From: Candidatus Omnitrophota bacterium
Lineage (GTDB): Bacteria; Omnitrophota; Gorgyraeia; Gygaellales; Profunditerraquicolaceae
DNA: 7,874 nucleotides
Direction of reading: 5' to 3'
Assembly (NCBI GenBank): GCA_016867175.1
Contig: VGKF01000031.1
Location: 1-7,874, forward strand
In this document: piece after piece, positions 1-6,886 of the stretch
Position numbering within the stretch: position 1 is the stretch's first letter
Layout of the letters: the number at the start of each line of letters is the position of its first letter
Notes under the pieces: model-generated
What the model saw: only the letters and a program-made list of their open reading frames with translations
What the model was told of the DNA's origin: nothing
Database searches by the model: none
Translations under genes and position numbers: made by a program

Positions 1-816
1 TTCGTCATTGGTTCAAGGTTCAAGGGCAAGATTAAAAGAGGGGCAATGCCCTGGTCGCACCGTTATATAGGAAACCCCATACTCTCCTGGATGACGCGGC
101 TATTCTTTCATACCAAGCTCTCCGATATCCACTGCGGTATGCGCGCCTTTACTTACGAGGCCTACCGTAAGATGAAATTAAATACAATGGGGATGGAATT
201 CGCAACCGAGATGGTAGTCTCTGCGCTTACGCATAAGTTAAAAACCTGCGAACTGCCTATAAATTACCACCCGCGTAAAGGAGAATCAAAACTAAGCCCG
301 CTCTACGATGCCTGGCGCCATATCAGGTTTATGCTTCTATATTGCCCGGTATGGCTGTATTTTATCCCGGGGCTGGCGGGATTCCTGGTGGGCGCCTCCC
401 TGCTTTTGCTTTTATTAAAGGGGCCGTTTCTCTTTTTAGGGCACTACTGGGATATACACTTGATGGTCTTTGCCAGCGTCTTCTGTATCCTCTCCTTTCA
501 GGTTCTTAACCTGGGGATCTATGCCCATAGCTATGCCATCAGGCAGGGATTCTTAAGGTATGACGCCTTCACCCTCTTCTTCCAGCGTAATTTTAACCTG
601 GAAAGGGGCCTGGTGTTAGGGAGCGCATTATTCCTGATAGGCCTGGGGATAAACGTCTTTATCTTCTTGGAGTGGTTCTATAAAAGCTTCGGCGCGCTCT
701 ACAGGATAAGGGAATCTATACTGGCGATGACGCTTTTAGTCATAGGCCTGCAGACTATCTTCTCTTCTTTCTTCATCAGCCTGCTCTTCTTAAAAAGAAA
801 AAGAAGATACGCGTAA
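1..816 (+). CDS. GT2 family polyprenyl-phosphate glycosyltransferase with C-terminal membrane domain (5' partial)
   Basis: The frame is open to base 1, so the gene starts upstream; the ATG at 46 is internal, because the 15 codons before it read as conserved GT2 sequence (VIGSRFKG then GAMPWSHRYIGNP). The 271 visible residues begin late in the catalytic domain: the SDIHCGMRAF stretch (visible residues 41-50) and GMEFATEM (64-71) are typical of DPM1/GtrB-like enzymes, which move a sugar from a nucleotide donor onto a polyprenyl phosphate at the cytoplasmic face. PRKGESKLS and the WRHIRFML stretch lead into about four hydrophobic segments (roughly visible residues 121-141, 152-175, 203-225, 241-264), followed by a basic tail KRKRRYA. 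The nucleotide-binding half and its DxD motif lie outside the window. The next gene, a GT-C enzyme, is a natural user of the lipid-linked product; that link is inferred. The sugar is unknown. Confidence 0.9.
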   Translation, partial: FVIGSRFKGKIKRGAMPWSHRYIGNPILSWMTRLFFHTKLSDIHCGMRAFTYEAYRKMKLNTMGMEFATEMVVSALTHKLKTCELPINYHPRKGESKLSPLYDAWRHIRFMLLYCPVWLYFIPGLAGFLVGASLLLLLLKGPFLFLGHYWDIHLMVFASVFCILSFQVLNLGIYAHSYAIRQGFLRYDAFTLFFQRNFNLERGLVLGSALFLIGLGINVFIFLEWFYKSFGALYRIRESILAMTLLVIGLQTIFSSFFISLLFLKRKRRYA

Positions 817-832
817 CTAATAACCGTAAAAT

Positions 833-2410
833 ATGAAGAATAAAATTATCCTTGGCCTTATCATATTACTGGGATTTGCATTAAGAAGCTACAACCTGGA
901 CTTCCCCTCCATAGGCTACCATAATATGAAGGAGAACGAATATTTAAGCATGGCCCAGGAGATGAACCGTACTAAAGATTACCTTACTCGCAGGATATAT
1001 TTCTACCACTCCTTTGAAGATAACCCTATTATGAGGCTCTATCCACAGCCGCCTATGGTCTCCTACCAGACTCTGATAGCCTGGAATATATTAGGAGAGA
1101 ATATCTGGGGCGCGCGCCTCTTCAACGTACTATTCGGTTTAGCCAGCATCATTATCATATACCTCATCGCCAAAATATTCTTTGATAACGTATTAGCTGC
1201 ACTGGCCTGTTCGCTTCTTCTTGCGGGGATGCCGCTGGCGGTCTTTTTTTCAAGGAACCTCCAGCCAGAGAGCCCGGGCTTCTTCTTTTTAATACTAGGC
1301 AGCTTATTTTATCTAGGCTTCCTGAAGGACTTTAGAAAAACTCCGCTCCTTTTGGCAGGGATCGCTTTTTCTCTTGCCTGGCTTTATAAGTTTAGTTTTC
1401 TTATAGGGATATTACCTTTCCTTTTCTGCATTCCTTATAAAAATGTCCTTAAAAACAGGGGTAGGCTTGTTAAATATTTAGTAATCATATCTATCTCCTA
1501 CCTGCCGCTTTTATTATCTATCCTCTGGCTGAAATACATCGGACAATGGGAATTCGAGCAGCTGATGCGTATTAAGCTCTTTGAAATATTCACTCCTCTT
1601 TACTGGCAGAAATACGGCCGCATGATCTGGTGGTATGTCAGGGGGGAAAATTTTACCATGCTCTTCACGGCGCTGACACTCTTAGGGATACTTGTATCCT
1701 TCGCCAAAAGAAAAACTCTCCTGGACCGCTATATCATCGGCTGGACCCTGACCATCATACCCTACTCTATGGTCTTCTCCGATTACATTAACCAGCATAA
1801 TTACTACCAGATGCCTTTATTGATACTAGTCTGCCTCTCTTCAATCTACTCGTTGGTATTCATATCGGGCTTAATAAAAAGGATTGTCAAAAAGGAGCTC
1901 TTTATATTTATTTTTGCATTGGCAGTAGCCTTAGCAGCCCGCCCTGTATATTCCGCTATTTCAAGGATGTACGGGACGGTATTTTTAGGAGGAGACGTAG
2001 CAGGAGAATCGCTTAAAGAATTTACTTCTCCGGGAGAGCGCGTATTTATCTTCACGCATGTACAGGGATTCGGAATATCGCGCTATGCACAGAGATATAT
2101 GGACTGGCCCATAAACCTGGATGATTTTAAGGAAAAGGAAAAAAAGTTTGGCATAAGATATATCTGCGTCTACCCGGCTGAACGTTCGGCTGCCATAGAA
2201 CCCAATATCTTAAGTTATATACGGGAAAACTACCGCCTCAAGGAAGCAGGGCTAACAGAGCAGCCTAATAACGTGGTTTATTTTATCCTGGAAAAAGGAA
2301 AGGGGCCGCAAGAAAAAGACTTCCTGCAATCATTCTCCGGAAAGACGCAGCCCAGGACAATCTATAAGCTGATGGGCAGGTATATATTCTTCTATACGAT
2401 AAGACCTTAA
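833..2410 (+). CDS. GT39/ArnT-like (PMT-type) membrane glycosyltransferase, GT-C fold
   Basis: A 525-residue polytopic protein with an N-terminal anchor (about residues 4-16) and roughly ten further hydrophobic segments up to about residue 376, then a soluble C-terminal part of about 140 residues expected outside the cytoplasm. Features of the PMT/ArnT family include the first extracytoplasmic loop after the first helix with GYHNMKENEY (28-37), the PQPPMVSY loop (71-78), SRNLQPESP (140-148) and HNYYQMPL (322-329). Family members transfer a sugar from a polyprenyl-phosphate donor to protein, lipid A or another glycan. The loop acid usually seen as Asp appears here to be Glu34 or Glu36, a tentative alignment by eye. 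The gene starts 16 bases after the GT2 stop and ends 14 bases before the next gene. No good ribosome binding site precedes the ATG, which fits translation from a shared transcript. Donor and acceptor are unknown. Confidence 0.86.
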   Translation: MKNKIILGLIILLGFALRSYNLDFPSIGYHNMKENEYLSMAQEMNRTKDYLTRRIYFYHSFEDNPIMRLYPQPPMVSYQTLIAWNILGENIWGARLFNVLFGLASIIIIYLIAKIFFDNVLAALACSLLLAGMPLAVFFSRNLQPESPGFFFLILGSLFYLGFLKDFRKTPLLLAGIAFSLAWLYKFSFLIGILPFLFCIPYKNVLKNRGRLVKYLVIISISYLPLLLSILWLKYIGQWEFEQLMRIKLFEIFTPLYWQKYGRMIWWYVRGENFTMLFTALTLLGILVSFAKRKTLLDRYIIGWTLTIIPYSMVFSDYINQHNYYQMPLLILVCLSSIYSLVFISGLIKRIVKKELFIFIFALAVALAARPVYSAISRMYGTVFLGGDVAGESLKEFTSPGERVFIFTHVQGFGISRYAQRYMDWPINLDDFKEKEKKFGIRYICVYPAERSAAIEPNILSYIRENYRLKEAGLTEQPNNVVYFILEKGKGPQEKDFLQSFSGKTQPRTIYKLMGRYIFFYTIRP

Positions 2411-2424
2411 ATAATCCCCGAGTA

Positions 2425-3609
2425 ATGGATAAATCCCAATATTACCAAATCCCGAATAGGATGAAGATCGCCTATATATATGACGTAATCTATCCCTATG
2501 TCAAGGGCGGCGCGGAGAGAAGTTTCTGGGAGCTGGCGAAGAGATTAAGCAAAAGAAACGAGGTGCACCTCTTCGGGATGAAATCCTGGGAAGGGCCGGC
2601 AGATTTTATCAAAGAGGGCGTGCATATACACGGAATAGGCAAATCCAGAAAGCTATATTCAAAAAGCGGCATAAGAAACATAAGAGAAGCCCTCTCTTTC
2701 TCCCTCTCTATCCTGCCTGCCCTATTCAAAGAAAGATTTGACCTGATAGACTGTAACGCCTTTCCCTACCTGCCCTACTTTCCGGTAAAGCTCTATTCGC
2801 TATGGAGCAAGACCGCGCTGGTTATTACCTGGCAGGAGGTCTGGGATAGATACTGGTATGGCTATGCCGGTTGCCTAAAGGGGCTGATCGGGCGCATTAT
2901 TGAAAGAATGGTCATAATAACAAGCGGCTATATCATCGCACACTCGCAGAAAACCAAAGATGCTTTATATAAATGCGGCTTTAGAGGCAAAGGTGTAAAA
3001 ATTATCTGGCATGGGGTTGGCTTAGAACAGATCCAAGATATCCCTCCAGCCGAAGATAAAGCGGACTTAATCTTTGCCGGACGGCTTATAAAAGACAAGA
3101 ATGTGGACATGCTTATTACGGCCTTAGCCTTAATAAAAAAAGAGCTTCCCGATATCAGCTGTTTTATCATCGGCGAAGGCCCCCAGAAAGAAAAATTAAT
3201 ATCTCAAAGCCAGGGACTAGGCCTTAAAGGACAGGTGCACTTTAAAGGGTTTATGGAATATGAGCACATAATCTCTCAGATGAAGAGTGCCAAGATATTT
3301 GTCTTTCCTTCTACGCGCGAAGGCTTTGGCATGGTAGCCCTTGAGGCAATGGCGGCAGGCCTTCCGGTAATCACGGTAGAGCATCCTATGAATTCTTCTA
3401 CCGAGCTCATTCAAGAAGGGATCAACGGTGTTATCTGCCAACCAGATGCTAAAGAGCTGGCCTCTAATATCCTAAGCCTGCTTAAAGATAGGGATACGCT
3501 CAATAAGCTATCCCGGGGAGCCAGAAGATCAACGCAGACGCTAGATTGGGATAAAATAGCTGTAATCACAGAGGATTTCTATAAAGAAGCTATAAGGGAG
3601 AGATGCTAA
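2425..3609 (+). CDS. GT4 family glycosyltransferase (GT-B fold)
   Basis: A 394-residue cytoplasmic retaining glycosyltransferase that uses a nucleotide-sugar donor. The N-terminal Rossmann-like half carries MKIAYIYDVIYPYVKGGAE (13-31), the glycine-rich acceptor-side loop of GT4 enzymes. The C-terminal half begins near LIFAGRLIKDKNVDML (215-230), continues through FIIGEGP (247-253) and contains the E-x7-E signature in REGFGMVALEAMA (Glu299 and Glu307), which contacts the donor. The start is uncertain: homologues usually begin at the MKIAY methionine (base 2461, residue 13), and the 12 residues before it look non-conserved; neither start has a strong Shine-Dalgarno sequence. The 3' end overlaps the next gene by 7 bases, supporting co-transcription. 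It probably adds one sugar to a growing surface glycan; its specificity cannot be read from the sequence. Confidence 0.93.
   Translation: MDKSQYYQIPNRMKIAYIYDVIYPYVKGGAERSFWELAKRLSKRNEVHLFGMKSWEGPADFIKEGVHIHGIGKSRKLYSKSGIRNIREALSFSLSILPALFKERFDLIDCNAFPYLPYFPVKLYSLWSKTALVITWQEVWDRYWYGYAGCLKGLIGRIIERMVIITSGYIIAHSQKTKDALYKCGFRGKGVKIIWHGVGLEQIQDIPPAEDKADLIFAGRLIKDKNVDMLITALALIKKELPDISCFIIGEGPQKEKLISQSQGLGLKGQVHFKGFMEYEHIISQMKSAKIFVFPSTREGFGMVALEAMAAGLPVITVEHPMNSSTELIQEGINGVICQPDAKELASNILSLLKDRDTLNKLSRGARRSTQTLDWDKIAVITEDFYKEAIRERC
3594..3600 (+). promoter_or_regulatory. Ribosome binding site of the GT9 gene
   Basis: AAGGGAG lies two bases upstream of the ATG at 3603, inside the last codons of the preceding GT4 gene. 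It is the clearest Shine-Dalgarno sequence in the left cluster and supports this start despite the 7-base overlap of the two genes. Confidence 0.65.
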
Positions 3610-4706
3610 AAAACTTAAGCCTCAAAATACTAGCCTATCTAGCATTGATTATCGGTAATATATCCAGGAGGCAGAGGCATATTGATCCTGGCATAGTTAA
3701 AACAATACTGATAAACAGGACTGACCGCATAGGGGATGCAATCGTAAGCCTGCCCTTTATCTTGGAGTTAAGCAAGAGATTTAAAGTTACCGTACTCACC
3801 TCTGCCTATAATGACCGGGTATTAAAAGATATCGTCAGTACGCGGCTCGTCTCCGATATTAAAAAAGTAGCTGCTCCTGAATATGACCTCTACCTTGAAC
3901 TGGTAGGCATATCGGGGCTAAATACCTTCCTGAAAGTGAAGGCGCAGGGCCTCTGCCGTTACCATACCGGCTTTAGCCTGGGGCCCTTAAACTTCTTGCT
4001 TGATTACAGCCTAAATCAAAACCCGGTCCTTTTCTCAAAAAAACATATCCTGGATTCTTACCGGCTATTATTAAAAGAATCGCTTGGCCTTGAGATAGAA
4101 ATAAATGATGCTATTAGCCTGGATCAACACCTAAAAAAACCTGCTGATTTTAACTTTAACCATCCCTATCTTTTGCTTAATATCGCAGGAGGGGATAAAT
4201 TTCGTGGTCCAGGATTAGAAGGCTACGCAACAATACTAAATAAACTTGAATTTCAGGGTCTTATAGTAGTTATGGATGAATTATCCGGGCCAAATTTAGA
4301 GGAATTTAAAAAGCATGTCAAAAAAGAAAATTTGTATTACTTAGAAAAAGACTACTCCGTATGGGAGCTAGGCTACATCGCTCGAAATTCATTGCTTTAT
4401 ATCGGCTCTGATTCAGGGATAACCCAGCTCTTGTCTAGCCTTACCAATTGCATAATCTTTTTTGCCGCAGGCTCAGCTTATGCCTGGAGGCCCTATTCTA
4501 AGAATGCCTATACGCTGAAGGAGTCATCCGGACTAGCCATAGAAGAAACTAAAAATTCAGCAGGGTTAATTAAGAAGGTAGTCTACTGGCCTATCTGGTG
4601 CAGGCCATGTTTTGATATAGGATGCAATGGCTCTTATTGTATTAAAGGCCTGGACAAAATATCTGTCTTCGAAGAAATTAATAATACCTTAAAGGCGCTT
4701 AGCTAA
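3603..4706 (+). CDS. GT9 (heptosyltransferase-like) family glycosyltransferase
   Basis: A 367-residue protein related to ADP-heptose:LPS heptosyltransferases (GT9, GT-B fold), acting at the cytoplasmic face of the membrane. ILINRTDRIGDAIVSLPF (35-52) is the family's N-terminal motif, with Asp41 and Asp45 near the expected active site. YLLLNIAGG (189-197) and YIGSDSGITQLLSSL (266-280) are the donor-domain motifs, followed by AWRPYS (294-299). The hydrophobic N-terminus (about 6-20) may associate with the membrane. Near the C-terminus four cysteines (C333, C336, C341, C346) form C-x2-C-x4-C-x4-C, as in several GT9 proteins; a structural or metal role is possible but unproven. The middle of the gene looks more AT-rich than the first genes (about 32-40% G+C in hand-counted stretches). 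The donor need not be heptose, since many GT9 members are uncharacterised. Confidence 0.87.
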   Translation: MLKNLSLKILAYLALIIGNISRRQRHIDPGIVKTILINRTDRIGDAIVSLPFILELSKRFKVTVLTSAYNDRVLKDIVSTRLVSDIKKVAAPEYDLYLELVGISGLNTFLKVKAQGLCRYHTGFSLGPLNFLLDYSLNQNPVLFSKKHILDSYRLLLKESLGLEIEINDAISLDQHLKKPADFNFNHPYLLLNIAGGDKFRGPGLEGYATILNKLEFQGLIVVMDELSGPNLEEFKKHVKKENLYYLEKDYSVWELGYIARNSLLYIGSDSGITQLLSSLTNCIIFFAAGSAYAWRPYSKNAYTLKESSGLAIEETKNSAGLIKKVVYWPIWCRPCFDIGCNGSYCIKGLDKISVFEEINNTLKALS

Positions 4707-4708
4707 AA

Positions 4709-5845
4709 ATGAGAATAGGGCTGGATGTATATCCGCTTTCGCGCCAAAATTTGACCGGCCTGGGAGTTTATCTTAATAACCTCTTGCGTGAGCTCTCGGA
4801 TCTGGATAAAGAAAATGAATACTTACTTTATAGCTATCGGGATTTTGAGCTCCCTTTTAAGAATCCGCTTTGGAAAAAAAGAATTATAGGCGGGCCAAAA
4901 GTAATAAGCAGCATAAGCACCCTCTGGCTTGCCTGGGGTGCTAAGAAGATGCTAGCCGAAGATAAAATAGACGTATTCTTAGGCACGCAAAACTTCATAC
5001 CGCTAGGACTCCCTCCTTCTATAAAGAAGGTGCTCGTTATTCATGACCTCGCTATCTACGCCTGTCCGCAGAATGTGCCGGCCTCGCTTTACCTGCCGCA
5101 TAGGCTGATATTCCCTAGGTCACTCTTTGATGCCCAGCGCATAGTCGCTATCTCTAAATCCAGCAGGGCTGATCTAAAAAAATTCTTTCCTGAAGTTGAT
5201 GAACGAAGAGTAAGCACGGTTTACTATGGCGGACCGGATCCGGGTTTTAACCCCTGCCCAAAGAAAGAAGCCCGTGATTATATCTTGGAGAGATTCGGAG
5301 TTCCTGACAAATTTATACTTAGCGTAACTTCCCTTGAGTGGCGCAAGAATGTAGTTGGGTTACTTAGGGCCTTTGACCTTTTTAGAAAAAAGTTCGGCCT
5401 CCCTTATAAATTATTAATCGCAGGCGCAGAAAGGCGAGCCAAGGCCAGTGAAATAGAGCGCCTATACAACGAGCTTAATCTAAAAGACTCTGTCTATTTC
5501 CTGGGGCATCTTAATACCAAAGAACTAAACTACCTCTATAATGCCGGAGAGGGGCTGGTCTTTCCTTCTTTTTACGAGGGGTTTGGCCTGCCGCCATTAG
5601 AGGCAATGGCCTGCGCTACGCCTGTATTAGCCTCTGATATACCTGTCTTTAGAGAGCTCTTCCTAGATTCTGTTTTATTTGCTAATCCCCATGAACCAAC
5701 GGATATTGCGGACAACATTTACCGCTTACTTACTGAAGAGCCCCTACGTACAGGGCTGATACAAAAAGGAAGAGAAAGGATCCCGGCCTTCTCCTGGAAG
5801 GAAACCAGCAGCCAAATGCTAGATATATTTAATTCGTTAAGATAA
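4709..5845 (+). CDS. GT4 family glycosyltransferase, mannosyltransferase-like
   Basis: A 378-residue GT-B enzyme and the last gene of the left cluster, starting 2 bases after the GT9 stop. The sequence begins directly with the first beta strand (MRIGLDVYPL), so the start is credible although no strong Shine-Dalgarno sequence is seen. TGLGVYLNNLL (16-26) is the N-terminal glycine loop; VLVIHDLAIY (108-117) and IVAISKSSRADL (145-156) are typical of the WbaZ/MtfB-like mannosyltransferase branch. The donor domain carries SLEWRKNV (208-215), YFLGHL (263-268) and the E-x7-E signature in YEGFGLPPLEAM (Glu290 and Glu298), followed by the TPVLASDIPVFRE stretch. The usual TLEPRKN form has Trp in place of Pro here. 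Transfer of mannose or a similar hexose from a GDP- or UDP-sugar in O-antigen or capsule synthesis is plausible, but specificity is inferred from resemblance alone. Confidence 0.93.
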   Translation: MRIGLDVYPLSRQNLTGLGVYLNNLLRELSDLDKENEYLLYSYRDFELPFKNPLWKKRIIGGPKVISSISTLWLAWGAKKMLAEDKIDVFLGTQNFIPLGLPPSIKKVLVIHDLAIYACPQNVPASLYLPHRLIFPRSLFDAQRIVAISKSSRADLKKFFPEVDERRVSTVYYGGPDPGFNPCPKKEARDYILERFGVPDKFILSVTSLEWRKNVVGLLRAFDLFRKKFGLPYKLLIAGAERRAKASEIERLYNELNLKDSVYFLGHLNTKELNYLYNAGEGLVFPSFYEGFGLPPLEAMACATPVLASDIPVFRELFLDSVLFANPHEPTDIADNIYRLLTEEPLRTGLIQKGRERIPAFSWKETSSQMLDIFNSLR

Positions 5846-5847
5846 GG

Positions 5848-6525
5848 TTAGGGAAGAGGGATTTTTTTACACTTAACAATCAAAGAATTGCCAATGGCAG
5901 GGAAAAGATCAGCCAGAATACCGCAGCGCAGTCTTCCTTTTGTATAAAAACTAACATAATCGGATTTGAATTTTGTAACTATAAAACCATTTTCTTTTAA
6001 TAGTTTTTTAAGGCTTGCTAAAGTGAAATAGCGGATATGTCCGGAGTCGTATCTTCTGGCAGTTACTTCGGTGAGCGGATTAATGCCGAATAAAAGAAAA
6101 ACCCTTCTGCCTAAAGCTGCTAAATTGGGAGTAGACAAGACCAGCAATCCGCCTTCCTTCAATACTGAATATATGTTATGAAGCAACTTATCCGTATCAA
6201 AGATATGCTCTATTATTTCTCCGCATAATACAAGATCGAACTTTTCTTTTATTGAGTTTCCCCAATCGGAATTTAAATCATAATCATAAACCTTTATACC
6301 CTTTTCTCTGGCTTTTTTTATGGCAAACTCAGAAACCTCGACACCCGCAACTTCATTACCGTTTTTTAAAATCTGCCCTGCGATAAGGCCGTCTCCGCAG
6401 CCCAAATCCAGGACTTTTTTATTTTTCCCGATTAGATTCAATAATATTTGTATTCTTTTAGCGCTATCCCCTATGAGATAATCCTCATCTGCGGAATAAC
6501 GCATAGAATTAAAAAGTTTATCCAT
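5848..6525 (-). CDS. Class I SAM-dependent methyltransferase
   Basis: A 225-residue cytoplasmic enzyme with the Rossmann-type SAM fold. Motif I is VLDLGCGDG (38-46); Glu63 in GVEVSE is the expected ribose-binding acid at the end of strand 2; FDLVLCGEIIEHI (96-108) is strand 4 with its following helix; GGLLVLSTPN (125-134) is strand 5. The later HIRYFTLASLKKLLKENGF stretch (163-181) is common in methyltransferases of surface polysaccharide clusters, so a glycan or lipid-linked acceptor is plausible, but ubiquinone- or small-molecule-type roles are not excluded. It lies 13 bases downstream of the GroES-like gene and converges with the GT4 gene, leaving 2 bases between stops. No Shine-Dalgarno sequence is visible before this ATG, nor before the alternative Met8; the short AT-rich gap (TATAAA-like) could hold a -10 element. 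Hand-counted G+C is about 37%, against about 46% in its upstream neighbour. Confidence 0.9.
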   Translation of the reverse strand: MDKLFNSMRYSADEDYLIGDSAKRIQILLNLIGKNKKVLDLGCGDGLIAGQILKNGNEVAGVEVSEFAIKKAREKGIKVYDYDLNSDWGNSIKEKFDLVLCGEIIEHIFDTDKLLHNIYSVLKEGGLLVLSTPNLAALGRRVFLLFGINPLTEVTARRYDSGHIRYFTLASLKKLLKENGFIVTKFKSDYVSFYTKGRLRCGILADLFPAIGNSLIVKCKKIPLP

Positions 6526-6538
6526 AAATTTTATATAA

Positions 6539-6886
6539 TTATTTACGTACTAAAACCATGATTGCTGAATGCGGCACAACAATATACTTGATACCTTCAA
6601 ACTCAATCTCAACACCCGCATTTCTTAAGAATATGCAATAATCGCCTTCTTTAGCCTGGAGCGGGAAATAGTGACTATCAACCTTTGCGCCCTGCCAGGG
6701 CTCTACATCCAGGCTAGCAGGATCTGGCACATGATAACCCGGCCCGGTCTTGACCACTGTCCCTGCCTGCACCTTTTCTTTCTCCTGCACCCCTTGAGGA
6801 AGATATAATCCTGTATCAGTCTGGTCTTTACCTTCATCAGGCAGTATTAATACTCTATCGCCTACTACTAGCAGTTCATTTTTCAT
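6539..6886 (-). CDS. Divergent GroES/Cpn10-like co-chaperonin
   Basis: A 115-residue protein, longer than the usual ~97-residue GroES. The start VVGDRVLILPDE (7-18) matches the first strand of Cpn10 (DRVLVKP-like). Residues 18-40 correspond to the mobile loop that docks on GroEL, with TGLYLP (25-30) where GroES has GGIVLT, so L27-Y28-L29 replaces the hydrophobic tripeptide. AGTVVKTGPGY (41-51) matches the GEVLAVGNG strand. Residues 51-77, with several prolines and a tryptophan, form an extended roof-side segment, then KEGDYCIFLRNAGVEIEFEG (79-98) and IVVPHSAIMVLVR (102-114) match the C-terminal barrel. No groEL is adjacent, so this is likely a paralogue or specialised version rather than the housekeeping groES. 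It overlaps the protease gene by 11 bases. A partnership with a GroEL encoded elsewhere is inferred from family knowledge. Confidence 0.86.
   Translation of the reverse strand: MKNELLVVGDRVLILPDEGKDQTDTGLYLPQGVQEKEKVQAGTVVKTGPGYHVPDPASLDVEPWQGAKVDSHYFPLQAKEGDYCIFLRNAGVEIEFEGIKYIVVPHSAIMVLVRK

Noticed and set aside
14..27. Short direct repeat GGTTCAA GGTTCAA near the left edge
   Set aside because: It lies within codons of the conserved GSRFKG segment of the GT2 gene and is explained by coding sequence.
1846..3441. Several minus-strand open frames of 69-80 codons
   Set aside because: They lie inside the GT-C and first GT4 genes, whose plus-strand products have clear family motifs. The antisense products show none.
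5836..5877. Inverted pair GTTAAG / CTTAAC around the convergent stops, as a terminator
   Set aside because: The stem is only 6 AT-rich pairs with a 30-base loop, too weak for an intrinsic terminator.
6526..6538. TATAAT/TATAAA-like bases between the GroES-like and methyltransferase genes as a promoter
   Set aside because: The gap is only 13 bases and AT-rich, and no convincing -35 element is visible. Read-through from the upstream gene is the simpler explanation.
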